Assembly (NCBI RefSeq): GCF_000416985.1
Contig: NZ_ATDL01000004.1
Coordinates: 248,001 to 312,000, forward strand
Length of the DNA stretch: 64,000 nucleotides
Direction of reading: 5' to 3'
Source of the DNA: Sphingobacterium paucimobilis HER1398
GTDB taxonomy: Bacteria; Bacteroidota; Bacteroidia; Sphingobacteriales; Sphingobacteriaceae
The notes below the pieces were generated by a model that saw nothing but the letters and a program-made list of their open reading frames with translations, made no database searches and was not told the DNA's origin. Below are positions 32,527 through 40,779 of the stretch, piece after piece. Position 1 is the stretch's first letter. Every line of letters starts with the position of its first letter. The position numbers were made by a program, and so were the translations under genes.

Positions 32527-33960
32527 ATGAAATTTTCTATTACGTTGTCAATCGCTGCTGTATTTGTATTCTCGTGTACGGTAGCTCAAGAAGTTGCGAT
32601 TGATGCCCAAAAAGAGGAACTGAACAGTTCAATGAATGCCTTTATAGAGCTTCAGCAAAAGCAATTGGCATCCCATCTCGATTCAATCAAGGAAAATATA
32701 GATCCCAATCTGGAAATCACCCCTGAAGACCTAGGGATACTGAGACGATTGAAGTCTATTTCAAAGGACGTGCCTTTGGAGTTTAATTCACAGGTGAGGG
32801 GGTATATTGGTAAATATGCATCTCAGAACTACAGGCCCTATATGAATAGATTGTTAGGGTTGAGCCAGCATTATTTTTCAATTTATGAAGCTGTCTTTGA
32901 AGAGGCTAAAATACCTGAGGAGATCAAATATCTTTCCTTAGTCGAGTCCTCATTAAATCCTCATTTGGTTTCTACTTCAGGTGCGGTTGGCCCCTGGCAG
33001 TTTATGTATGCTACTGCCAAGTTTTATGACTTGGAGATGAATAGTAATATAGATGAACGAAAAGACGCTTACGCGGCGAGCTATGCCGTGGCTCGATATA
33101 TTAATGAGGCCCATACTCAATTTAATGATTGGTTATTAGCTTTGGCATCTTATAATTGTGGAAGAGGTTGCGTACAGCGAGCGATTCAGCGTTCGGGATT
33201 CACCAATCCTACCTTTTGGGAACTAGCTCCGTTCCTTCCTAAAGAGACGCGAAATTACATTCCCAAATATATCGCAATGACCTATGTTCTTTCGAATGCC
33301 GACTATTATGGAATAGAAGCAGAATCTACAGAACTAGAGTTGGCGAGCAAGTTGGTTATGGTGGATAAGAAGATTGCTTTGGCAGGAGTAGCTGAAGCTG
33401 TCGGGGTATCTTTGGATCAGTTAAAGAAGTATAATCCGGCATTCAAGCAAAATGTAGTGATAGGCTCAGTTGAGAAGCCACGACGTCTATTGTTACCTCT
33501 TACCGAAAATACAAATGATAGTCTTTTGTATTTAGCTTTAAATGAAGTTGTATTACCCCAGCAATCGCCTCGGAATGAAGAAGTAGAAGCAAAGCTGGCT
33601 GTTCAGGAGCAAAAGAAATATAAAGTTAAAAATGGTGAAACCTTGGTTAGCGTATCCCGTAAGCTAGGAGTCTCTGTTCAAGACCTTGTAGCTTGGAATG
33701 GATTGTCGTCTAAGAGCAAGGTTGTGGGACGCGTTTTGATTGTAGAGAAACCTGTTGATTCCCGTTTGGCGGAAAGTGTAAAAACTGCGGCAACCAAAAG
33801 GAAAAATACGGGTGTGGTCTATACGGTGCAAAGAGGGGATTCTCTAGATCGGATAGCCAATAAGTTTTCAGGGAGTTCAGTGTCCAAATTAAAAGCAGAT
33901 AATGGTTTAAAAAGTGATATGATTAAACCAGGAATGAAACTTAAGATAAATAAAGGCTAG
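32527..33960 (+). CDS. MltD-like lytic murein transglycosylase with two LysM domains
   Basis: The product has 477 residues. The N-terminus (MKFSITLSIAAVFVFSC) may be a lipoprotein signal with Cys 17. The goose-lysozyme-like domain at about 110-250 carries the catalytic Glu in YLSLVESSLNPHLVSTSGAVGPWQFM and the later NWLLALASYNCGRGCVQRAI. The C-terminal part has two LysM modules (KKYKVKNGETLVSVSRKLGVSVQDLVAWNG and VYTVQRGDSLDRIANKFSG). The enzyme would cleave peptidoglycan glycan strands with formation of 1,6-anhydro ends. It is monocistronic. Confidence 0.94.
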   Translation: MKFSITLSIAAVFVFSCTVAQEVAIDAQKEELNSSMNAFIELQQKQLASHLDSIKENIDPNLEITPEDLGILRRLKSISKDVPLEFNSQVRGYIGKYASQNYRPYMNRLLGLSQHYFSIYEAVFEEAKIPEEIKYLSLVESSLNPHLVSTSGAVGPWQFMYATAKFYDLEMNSNIDERKDAYAASYAVARYINEAHTQFNDWLLALASYNCGRGCVQRAIQRSGFTNPTFWELAPFLPKETRNYIPKYIAMTYVLSNADYYGIEAESTELELASKLVMVDKKIALAGVAEAVGVSLDQLKKYNPAFKQNVVIGSVEKPRRLLLPLTENTNDSLLYLALNEVVLPQQSPRNEEVEAKLAVQEQKKYKVKNGETLVSVSRKLGVSVQDLVAWNGLSSKSKVVGRVLIVEKPVDSRLAESVKTAATKRKNTGVVYTVQRGDSLDRIANKFSGSSVSKLKADNGLKSDMIKPGMKLKINKG

Positions 33961-33978
33961 GGATGAAAAAGGTGCTGC

Positions 33979-34494
33979 TTAGTAAAGCCAAGCAGCATCT
34001 TCTTCATTGTCGATTTCTTCTAGTCTGACCTCAACATGCTCTTTCAAGATTGTAGAGAGTTTTACACCGTAAAAATCGCTGAATATAGGGAACTTATGAT
34101 GGCTTCTATCAATGAGCACTGCGGTCCGCATTTTCTTTAAGGGTACATTAATAAAGGCTCCTAGGGCATAGGCTAATGTACGGCCACTGTTAAGCACATC
34201 ATCCACAATGATGACCGCTTTGTCTTTAGCCATTTCAACAGGTAGGTCTGTACTGGCTTCCAGATTTCTTTTACTCTTTTCTATATTGACCTTAATAAGT
34301 TCTATTTCTTTTTCAGGTGCTATTTCTTGAAGTATGTTTTGTAGGCGTTGCGCAAAAATATACCCTCGGTCAGCAATTCCAACGAGTACTACAGCTTTTT
34401 CTTCAAAGTTGTCTTCTAGGATCTGATAAGCGATGCGACGGGATTTTTGCTGTATCTGCTGCTTGTTTAATATAAGAGTTTTCTTTGTTGACAT
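33979..34494 (-). CDS. Phosphoribosyltransferase family protein (PyrR-like)
   Basis: The product has 171 residues in the type I PRTase fold. The PRPP-binding loop is DKAVIIVDDVLNSGRTLAYAL, preceded by VVLVGIADRGYIFAQRL, and there is a C-terminal FPIFSDFYGVKLSTILKEHVEV. The arrangement resembles PyrR and Bacteroidota proteins annotated simply as phosphoribosyltransferase; no pyrimidine genes lie nearby, so the substrate is undecided. It converges with the transglycosylase gene. Confidence 0.8.
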   Translation of the reverse strand: MSTKKTLILNKQQIQQKSRRIAYQILEDNFEEKAVVLVGIADRGYIFAQRLQNILQEIAPEKEIELIKVNIEKSKRNLEASTDLPVEMAKDKAVIIVDDVLNSGRTLAYALGAFINVPLKKMRTAVLIDRSHHKFPIFSDFYGVKLSTILKEHVEVRLEEIDNEEDAAWLY

Positions 34495-34580
34495 GATGAT
34501 TATTTGACTATGCTAATTTAGTGAAATTAGGAGAGAAGTTCTATATAATACGCGTGAAAATTATTTAATGCGGGATGAAT

Positions 34581-34613
34581 AAAAAAAAGCCTAGATGGAT
34601 TCCATCTAGGCTC
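34581..34613 (-). terminator. Terminator of the NlpC/P60 gene
   Basis: On the minus strand AGCCTAGATGG pairs with CCATCTAGGCT and runs into eight T. Confidence 0.85.
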
Positions 34614-34638
34614 TATATTGTTCAAATAGTAACAAAGT

Positions 34639-35214
34639 CTATTTGTTGTCTTCTTTGTAGTTTGACGCATCTGCTGTCATGATCCTATCTTCGTCTTTTT
34701 TAGGCCTTCCTCCGTTATAGTAATAACGCTGCCAGTAAGCTTCATTAAGACTACTTACCATTACACCTTTACTCGAGGATGCATGTGCAAATTTGTCGTC
34801 TCCTAGATAGACGCCTACATGTGTTATACTTTTACTTCTGATTTTGAAAAAAACTAAATCTCCTGCTTGAAGGTCGCTTTTTCTGATGGGAGTTACATTG
34901 TCATATTGATTCCTGCTGTTGTATCCGATTGTAGTATTGAATACGTTTTCATAAACAGCCAAAGAGAACTTGGAACAGTCTATGCCTTTTTTGGAATCCC
35001 CGCCTAGTCGGTAGGGAGTACCTAACCAATCGTAGACAAACTGATAAAGTTTTGTGCTTGTTGTAGTATTAATAGCTACACCCATAATCTGAGAAAAGTA
35101 CTCTTTTGTAAGATTATCCTGATCTCCTGTTTTACTTTTGTTTGTTGTTTGTGCGTGCGACACTAGACAAAAGCCTATAAATAGCATACTCGCTATTATC
35201 TTTTTTGTTTTCAT
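34639..35214 (-). CDS. NlpC/P60 (C40) peptidoglycan endopeptidase
   Basis: The 191-residue protein has a signal peptide (MKTKKIIASMLFIGFCLVSHAQ) and one NlpC/P60 domain: YDWLGTPYRLGGDSKKGIDCSKFSLAVYENVF with the catalytic Cys, DLQAGDLVFFKIRSKSITHVGVYLGDDKFAHASSSKGV with the catalytic His. The domain cleaves peptide cross-links of peptidoglycan, typically D-Glu-meso-DAP bonds. No cell-wall-binding SH3 domains are present, so it resembles compact Spr-like enzymes. It faces away from the thr operon. Confidence 0.9.
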   Translation of the reverse strand: MKTKKIIASMLFIGFCLVSHAQTTNKSKTGDQDNLTKEYFSQIMGVAINTTTSTKLYQFVYDWLGTPYRLGGDSKKGIDCSKFSLAVYENVFNTTIGYNSRNQYDNVTPIRKSDLQAGDLVFFKIRSKSITHVGVYLGDDKFAHASSSKGVMVSSLNEAYWQRYYYNGGRPKKDEDRIMTADASNYKEDNK

Positions 35215-35554
35215 TAAATCGCTTTATTTAATTACAACTTTCCTTCCGTAGATGTATATCTACACATCGACATCAACGAAGATAGGGTATTATGGTTGCG
35301 GTTCCAAACTATTTTACATTTTTTTAACAAAACTTTAACTTTTTAATTCGTGTAAATACTTGTATTACAATAGGTAGTGTGTTTGTCTTTCTGTGCGTAT
35401 TGTAAAATGTTATTTGTAGTATATTAACAAGTCAGTGTATTTGATTACCATCTCTGATTAGATAGAAATAATAGACTAATATTTCTATTTTATTAAAATA
35501 AATTTGCATTTGTTGATATAGTTGTATTATCTTTATGAAAATTTTACAAAAGAG
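35215..35554. other. Intergenic region before the thr leader
   Basis: The region is A/T-rich with no gene. A short inverted repeat GTAGAT/ATCTAC (35248-35263) lies near the NlpC gene. A promoter candidate for the thr leader is TTTG near 35505, 21 bases before TATCTTTA near 35530, giving a short leader to ATG 35555. Confidence 0.4.
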
Positions 35555-35635
35555 ATGTTTTTAAATACGATTATTTCAACAACTATTATTACCACCGGGA
35601 TAGATTCTGGAGGAGGTAGTTCTATGGTGAAATGA
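35555..35635 (+). CDS. thrL: thr operon leader peptide (attenuator)
   Basis: This 26-codon frame begins MFLNTIISTTIITTGID and ends SSMVK. Within codons 5-16 it has five Thr and five Ile, the regulatory residues of threonine operons, since Ile is made from Thr. It lies 88 bases before thrA and directly precedes a terminator. The segment TCTGGAGGA in its 3' part (35606-35614) is complementary to TCCTCCAGA (35662-35670) in the terminator's left arm, so stalling at the Thr/Ile run would favour antitermination. I name it by analogy with E. coli thrL; the two are not claimed to be homologous. Confidence 0.88.
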   Translation: MFLNTIISTTIITTGIDSGGGSSMVK

Positions 35636-35691
35636 TTAAGTGCAGCGAATATATAGAGCCTTCCTCCAGAAAAGAGGAAGGCTTTTTTTTT
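35606..35691 (+). promoter_or_regulatory. thr attenuator: antiterminator and terminator
   Basis: AGCCTTCCTC (35657) and GAGGAAGGCT (35674) form a 10-bp terminator stem followed by nine T. The competing pair is TCTGGAGGA (35606-35614) with TCCTCCAGA (35662-35670), which uses the left terminator arm. Confidence 0.85.
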
Positions 35692-35723
35692 GAACTATTT
35701 TGACACAAACTAATATAAAACTA

Positions 35724-38174
35724 ATGAAGGTATTAAAATTTGGAGGGACTTCGGTAGGTACCAAAGAGAGTATCCAAGAGATGTTGGCAATCGTTAAAGA
35801 ATCTTTTGATAAAGGAGAAAAACCACTTGTTGTTTTGTCTGCAATGTCGGGGGTAACGAACTTGCTGACCCAAATGGCGGAACATGCTGCTGAAGGAAAA
35901 CCGTTTGATGAGAATCTGAAAGTGCTGGAGGAAAAGCATTTTGATGTTGTAAAGAGCCTTATCGCGGTCAAATTCCAGAATCCGGTATTTACCAAGTTAA
36001 AGCTTATGCTCAACGACCTGGATGAAATCCTACAAGGCGTCTTTGCTTTGAGAGAGTTGAGTATGCAGAGCAAAGACCTGATTGTTTCTTTTGGTGAGCG
36101 CTTTTCAAATTATCTGGTTTCTAAGATTATGGAGCAATATATACCGGAGTCCGAGTATATCAATGCTTCTCACTATGTCAAGACGGACTCCAATTTTGGG
36201 AATGCCCATATCAATGAAGAGTTGACGACACAGCTTATTCAGGCTTTGTCTTATACCCATGCGGACAAATTGTTGTTTGTTACCGGTTTTATAGGATCCA
36301 ACGATAAGGGACGTGTGACGACATTGGGCCGTGGAGGTTCCGACTATACTGCTGCCATCTTTGGATCTGTCCTAGGGGCTTCTATTATCGAAATATGGAC
36401 CGATGTAAATGGAATGATGACAGCTGATCCGCGGATCGTTAAAAAGGCATTTTCGTTGCCTATACTATCTTACACAGAAGCAATGGAACTCTCGTACTTT
36501 GGCGCCAAGGTAATCTACCCGCCGACGATGATTCCGGCATTCATGAAAAAAATACCTATCGCTATCCGTAATACCTTCGAGCCACATTTGGCAGGGACAG
36601 TTATTCAATTTGAATCGGATAAGTCGAGTTATCCTATAAAAGGTATATCGTCTATTTCAGATATATCTATTATCAATCTTACAGGAAGTGGAATGATTGG
36701 CAAGTCTGGATTTTCCGGGCGACTTTTTACGATGTTGGCAAGAGAGCAGATCAATGTGATCCTAATCACGCAATCATCCTCTGAGCATAGTATAACATTT
36801 GCGGTCAATCCACAGGATGCAGCGAAAGCATTGCAGTTGATCGCCGTTGAATTTGAATTGGAGCTTGATGCCAATAAGCTTATCATGCCTGAGTTGGAAG
36901 AAAATCTTTCTGTCTTGGCGATAGTGGGTGAAAATATGAAGCGTACTCCGGGTATATCGGGAAGGTTGTTTCATGCATTGGGGCGGAATGGTATAAATGT
37001 ACGCGCTATCGCTCAAGGTTCGTCCGAATTCAATATATCGGTTATTATTTCAAAAGATGACCTTGCTAAGGCGCTGAATGCTGTGCACGATGCGTTCTTT
37101 GCCGAGTTGAAAAAGACCTTACATGTCTTTAACTTGGGTACAGGCAATATCGGCGCTACATTATTTAAGCAGCTTCATGAACAACATGACTTTCTACTGG
37201 ACAATAATGATATCGAAGTAAAGGTCGTTGGGATTTCTAACTCTCGGAAAATGCTCTTTAACGAAGCGGGAATTAATTTAGAAGGCTGGCAAGAGGATTT
37301 GGAAGGCAATGGTGAGATAGCAGATTTATCAGGTTTTATGGAAAGAATGCGAGCGATGAATCTGCCAAATTGTGTTTTTATTGATAATACAGCGAGCAAG
37401 TTGCCTGCTACCTATTATGAAGACATCTTTAAGTCCAATATATCTATTGTAACATGTAATAAGATCGCTAATTCGGGCGATTATGCACAGTATCGTTCGT
37501 TGAGAGACACGGCGCGCTTACACGGCGTTGACTTTTTCTATGAAACCAATGTAGGTGCCGGGCTACCTATTGTACGTGTTTTAAAAGACCTGATGATGAG
37601 TGGAGATCGGATTTTAAAGATAGAAGCAATTCTGTCGGGTACAATCTCTTATATCTTTAATAATTTCGTTGGCGATGCTTCTTTCTATGAAGTTGTGAAA
37701 AAGGCACAGGAGTTGGGTTATACAGAGCCTGATCCACGTGATGATCTGGGAGGAGTAGATTTTATGCGTAAAATGTTGATTTTGGCAAGAGATGGAGGTC
37801 ATGTGATCGAAGCATCTGATGTCGATTTAGGTGCTATCCTGCCCGAGTCCTGTTTGCAGGCGGCCTCTGTTGATGAGTTTTATGCCGAATTATTGAAAGC
37901 TGACCAGTATTTTAATGCGTTGAAGGATAAAGCGGCTAGCGAAAATAAAGTAATCCGTTACATCGGTACATTGGAAGATGGTAAGGTGAAGATCTCTTTG
38001 CAGATGGTCGATAGCTCACACCCTTTCTTTGCACTATCCGGTAGTGATAATATCATCTCGTTTACAACGGAGCGGTATAAGGAACGTCCGCTCGTCGTGA
38101 AGGGGCCTGGAGCTGGAGCAGAAGTAACAGCAGGAGGCGTATTTGCCGATTTAATTAATGTTGGTGCGAGGTAA
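35724..38174 (+). CDS. thrA: Bifunctional aspartokinase / homoserine dehydrogenase
   Basis: From ATG 35724 (MKVLKFGGTSVGTKESI) the product has 816 residues. Domain order is aspartokinase (about 1-290, with FVTGFIGSNDKGRVTTLGRGGSDYTAA), two ACT domains (about 310-460, GMIGKSGFSGRLFTMLAREQ and RTPGISGRLFHALGRNGINV), then homoserine dehydrogenase (about 465-816, FNLGTGNIGATLF, YETNVGAGLPIVRVLKDLM, GTISYIFNNF). It catalyses the first and third steps from aspartate to threonine. Feedback by threonine through the ACT domains is known for the family. Confidence 0.96.
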   Translation: MKVLKFGGTSVGTKESIQEMLAIVKESFDKGEKPLVVLSAMSGVTNLLTQMAEHAAEGKPFDENLKVLEEKHFDVVKSLIAVKFQNPVFTKLKLMLNDLDEILQGVFALRELSMQSKDLIVSFGERFSNYLVSKIMEQYIPESEYINASHYVKTDSNFGNAHINEELTTQLIQALSYTHADKLLFVTGFIGSNDKGRVTTLGRGGSDYTAAIFGSVLGASIIEIWTDVNGMMTADPRIVKKAFSLPILSYTEAMELSYFGAKVIYPPTMIPAFMKKIPIAIRNTFEPHLAGTVIQFESDKSSYPIKGISSISDISIINLTGSGMIGKSGFSGRLFTMLAREQINVILITQSSSEHSITFAVNPQDAAKALQLIAVEFELELDANKLIMPELEENLSVLAIVGENMKRTPGISGRLFHALGRNGINVRAIAQGSSEFNISVIISKDDLAKALNAVHDAFFAELKKTLHVFNLGTGNIGATLFKQLHEQHDFLLDNNDIEVKVVGISNSRKMLFNEAGINLEGWQEDLEGNGEIADLSGFMERMRAMNLPNCVFIDNTASKLPATYYEDIFKSNISIVTCNKIANSGDYAQYRSLRDTARLHGVDFFYETNVGAGLPIVRVLKDLMMSGDRILKIEAILSGTISYIFNNFVGDASFYEVVKKAQELGYTEPDPRDDLGGVDFMRKMLILARDGGHVIEASDVDLGAILPESCLQAASVDEFYAELLKADQYFNALKDKAASENKVIRYIGTLEDGKVKISLQMVDSSHPFFALSGSDNIISFTTERYKERPLVVKGPGAGAEVTAGGVFADLINVGAR

Positions 38175-38214
38175 GCCGTTACATAAGAATTTGATTCAGT
38201 TTAACAGTCGAGTT

Positions 38215-39207
38215 ATGAACGAAATAAAATTAGAGAAGAAAGTAAACTTTGATAATATAAAAGATAAGGTTCGGGTTTTTGCGCCTGCTACCGTGGCAAA
38301 TATGATCTGTGGCTTTGATATCCTGGGCTTTGCTGTCAATGAACCCGGCGATGAGGTCAAGATGTATCGCGTAGCCGAGCCGGGGGTCCGTATCCGTTCG
38401 ATAGCAGGGGATGACGGACGCTTGCCTCTGGATGCCGACCGTAATACAGTGAGCGCTTGTGTGAAGATGCTGCTGCGGGATCTGGGAGTTGCGGATACCA
38501 TCGGTGTAGAGATTGAGCTTATTAAGCATATGCCAATAGGTTCTGGCCTGGGCTCGAGCTCTGCGAGTACCGTTGCTGGTCTGTATGCTATTAATGCTTT
38601 GTTGGGAACACCTCTTACGAAGGAAGAGTTAATGCCCTACTGTGTAGAAGGGGAGCGCCTGGCGTGTGGACATGGACATGCTGATAATGTCGCACCAGCA
38701 TTGATGGGGGGAGTCACGTTGATTCGAGGACAGGAAGCACTGGACGTTATAAAGCTTCCGGTACCCGGAGATCTCTATGCAGGGATTGTATTTCCACAGG
38801 TCGATGTACCGACACGGGATGCCCGCCAGCTCATAAAAGATAAGGTGCTATTGAAAGAAGCTGTAGTGCAATGGGGTAATATCGCAGGGTTGATTGCGGG
38901 CCTTTTTCAAAATGATTATGATTTGATAGGTCGCAGTATGCAGGATGTCTTGATCGAACCTACGCGCGCTATTTTGATCCCTGAGTTTTATGAGATGAAA
39001 CGGATTGCCCTAGAATGTGGGGCGTTAAGCTTTGGGATATCGGGATCTGGACCATCGGTTGTAGCTATCTCCAGAGGAGAAGATATCGCTCGTGTAGCGA
39101 CAACTAAGATAAAAGAACACCTGTCGTCAAAAGAAATCGATAGCTATCAGTATGTGTCTGCTGTTAATGTCGAGGGGCCTCGACTGTTGGAGTTTGACAA
39201 CGTATAG
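38215..39207 (+). CDS. thrB: Homoserine kinase
   Basis: The product has 330 residues from ATG 38215 (MNEIKLEKKVNFDNIKDKV). GHMP kinase motifs are VFAPATVANMICGFDILGFAV, the ATP loop PIGSGLGSSSASTVAGLYAIN, and LSFGISGSGPSVVAI near the C-terminus. It phosphorylates homoserine for ThrC. It lies 40 bases after thrA and is separated from thrC by 133 bases that contain a micro-ORF and a hairpin. Confidence 0.95.
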   Translation: MNEIKLEKKVNFDNIKDKVRVFAPATVANMICGFDILGFAVNEPGDEVKMYRVAEPGVRIRSIAGDDGRLPLDADRNTVSACVKMLLRDLGVADTIGVEIELIKHMPIGSGLGSSSASTVAGLYAINALLGTPLTKEELMPYCVEGERLACGHGHADNVAPALMGGVTLIRGQEALDVIKLPVPGDLYAGIVFPQVDVPTRDARQLIKDKVLLKEAVVQWGNIAGLIAGLFQNDYDLIGRSMQDVLIEPTRAILIPEFYEMKRIALECGALSFGISGSGPSVVAISRGEDIARVATTKIKEHLSSKEIDSYQYVSAVNVEGPRLLEFDNV

Positions 39208-39247
39208 AAAAGCCCAAAACTAACTAATGACCATTGAAAATTATATA

Positions 39248-39314
39248 CATATGAAATATCCATGTAGTACAGGCTACACAAACACGGATGAATATAGTTT
39301 GGATATTCCATATG
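39248..39314 (+). other. Long inverted repeat between thrB and thrC
   Basis: CATATGAAATATCCA (39248-39262) pairs with TGGATATTCCATATG (39300-39314), 15 positions with one A-C mismatch, closing a 37-base loop that has a small TGTA/TACA hairpin. The 5' arm includes the ATG of the micro-ORF. Confidence 0.8.
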
Positions 39315-39322
39315 ACAGATAA
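39251..39322 (+). CDS. Micro-ORF of 23 residues between thrB and thrC
   Basis: ATG 39251 sits in the context TTATATACATATGAAA, the same context used by the DUF1080 gene (46340) and the binding protein gene (60324), and close to that of thrC. It encodes MKYPCSTGYTNTDEYSLD... ending in DIPYDR, and stops 18 bases before thrC. It resembles no family I know. Its start codon is buried in the hairpin described at 39248. It may be a translated regulatory ORF for thrC, or the shared context may be chance. Confidence 0.4.
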   Translation: MKYPCSTGYTNTDEYSLDIPYDR

Positions 39323-39340
39323 AAAACAGATTATACACAT

Positions 39341-40648
39341 ATGAAACTTTACAGCACAAATAATAAAGCATTGCGTGTTTCTTTTCAAGAAGCCGTTTTC
39401 AACGCTCTCCCTCAGGATAAGGGATTGTATATGCCAGAAGTCATCCCACAATTGGATCCTTTTTTTATCCAGAATATACAACAATATTCACTTCAGGAGA
39501 TCGCTTTGACGGTGGCCTCAGCATTGATTGGTGATGATATCCCTAAGGCTGACTTGAAGAAGATTGTGGATGATGCCATTAATTTTGATGCCCCGGTTAA
39601 GTTCTTGAATGCAGAGACGGCAGTTTTGGAATTGTTCCATGGACCTTCTTATGCTTTCAAGGATTTTGGAGCTCGTTTTATGAGTCGGGTCATGGGGTAC
39701 TTCTCTCAAAAAGGCGATCAGCTCTTGGATGTGCTGGTCGCGACATCAGGAGATACCGGTGGAGCAGTGGCTTTAGGCTTTTTAGGAGTTGAAGGAACGC
39801 GTGTCACGATTTTGTACCCTAAGGGAAAAGTATCTAAGGTACAGGAGGAACAGTTGACGACTAACGGTCAGAATATTAGAGCCCTGGAAGTAGATGGTAC
39901 ATTTGATGACTGTCAGGCTTTGGTGAAAGAGGCTTTTAATGATACCGAACTTAATAGTGTGTTGCGGCTCACATCAGCAAATTCAATCAATATCTCCCGA
40001 TTGATTCCTCAGACATTCTACTACTTTTGGGCTTATGCGCAATTGAAAGCTCAGGGGATCTCTGAAGTCGTATTTACAGTGCCTAGTGGTAATTTTGGAA
40101 ATATCGGTGCTGGGTTATTGGCCTATAAAATGGGACTCCCAGTGACGCATTTTGTAGCAGGGACAAATGTTAATGATACCGTTCCTCGCTTTCTTCGTTC
40201 GGGTAACTATGAACCCAAGCCTTCGGTTCAAACACTAGCCAATGCTATGGATGTAGGTAATCCAAGTAACTGGGTCAGAATACAAGATATGTTTGATGGA
40301 GATTTAGAACACCTTCGAGGTATGGTCTCTTCGTATACCTATGATGATGTTGCGACTGAACAAGCGATGAAAGAGCTGTATGAAAAATATAATTATATAG
40401 CTTGCCCTCACACTGCGATAGCTTATCTAGCATCAGAGGCATATCGTAGAGATACACCGGGGACCTACGCTTCGGTATTTTTATCAACGGCACACCCTTG
40501 TAAATTTCCGGACGCAATAGACGAAGCGGTATTTGCCAAAGTAACTCTTCCTAAGGGAGCAGTAGATTTGTCCAATAAACCTAAGCTTGCGACGGATTTA
40601 AAAGTCAGCTATAAAGATTTTAAAGCCTATTTGCTCGCTAGTAGATAG
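39341..40648 (+). CDS. thrC: Threonine synthase
   Basis: The 435-residue PLP enzyme converts phosphohomoserine to threonine. It shows LYSTNNKALRVSFQEAVFNALPQDKGLYMPEVIP, the PLP lysine in LFHGPSYAFKDFGARF, the glycine-rich loop VATSGDTGGAVALGFL, TVPSGNFGNIGAGLLAYKMG and a tail CPHTAIAYLASEAYR...FLSTAHPCKFPDAID. This is the class typical of E. coli-like ThrC. A terminator follows, so thrL-thrA-thrB-thrC forms the full operon. Confidence 0.96.
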   Translation: MKLYSTNNKALRVSFQEAVFNALPQDKGLYMPEVIPQLDPFFIQNIQQYSLQEIALTVASALIGDDIPKADLKKIVDDAINFDAPVKFLNAETAVLELFHGPSYAFKDFGARFMSRVMGYFSQKGDQLLDVLVATSGDTGGAVALGFLGVEGTRVTILYPKGKVSKVQEEQLTTNGQNIRALEVDGTFDDCQALVKEAFNDTELNSVLRLTSANSINISRLIPQTFYYFWAYAQLKAQGISEVVFTVPSGNFGNIGAGLLAYKMGLPVTHFVAGTNVNDTVPRFLRSGNYEPKPSVQTLANAMDVGNPSNWVRIQDMFDGDLEHLRGMVSSYTYDDVATEQAMKELYEKYNYIACPHTAIAYLASEAYRRDTPGTYASVFLSTAHPCKFPDAIDEAVFAKVTLPKGAVDLSNKPKLATDLKVSYKDFKAYLLASR

Positions 40649-40667
40649 GCTGATCGTCCTATATCCG

Positions 40668-40703
40668 AAAAGAGCAGTATCCGATAGGAACTGCTCTTTT
40701 TTT
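40668..40703 (+). terminator. thr operon terminator
   Basis: AAAAGAGCAGT pairs with ACTGCTCTTTT over an 11-base loop, followed by T. Confidence 0.85.
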
Positions 40704-40767
40704 GTGTAGTTTGGAATAAAATTTTGAAAAAGTTTAAAATAAATAATATTGTTTGCTTCTTCAGTTT

Positions 40768-40775
40768 TATTTTTG
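40768..40775 (+). promoter_or_regulatory. -7 box abutting rlmI-like gene
   Basis: TATTTTTG followed by TGCG and ATG 40780. The start of transcription would coincide with the start codon. Confidence 0.5.
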
Positions 40776-40779
40776 TGCG

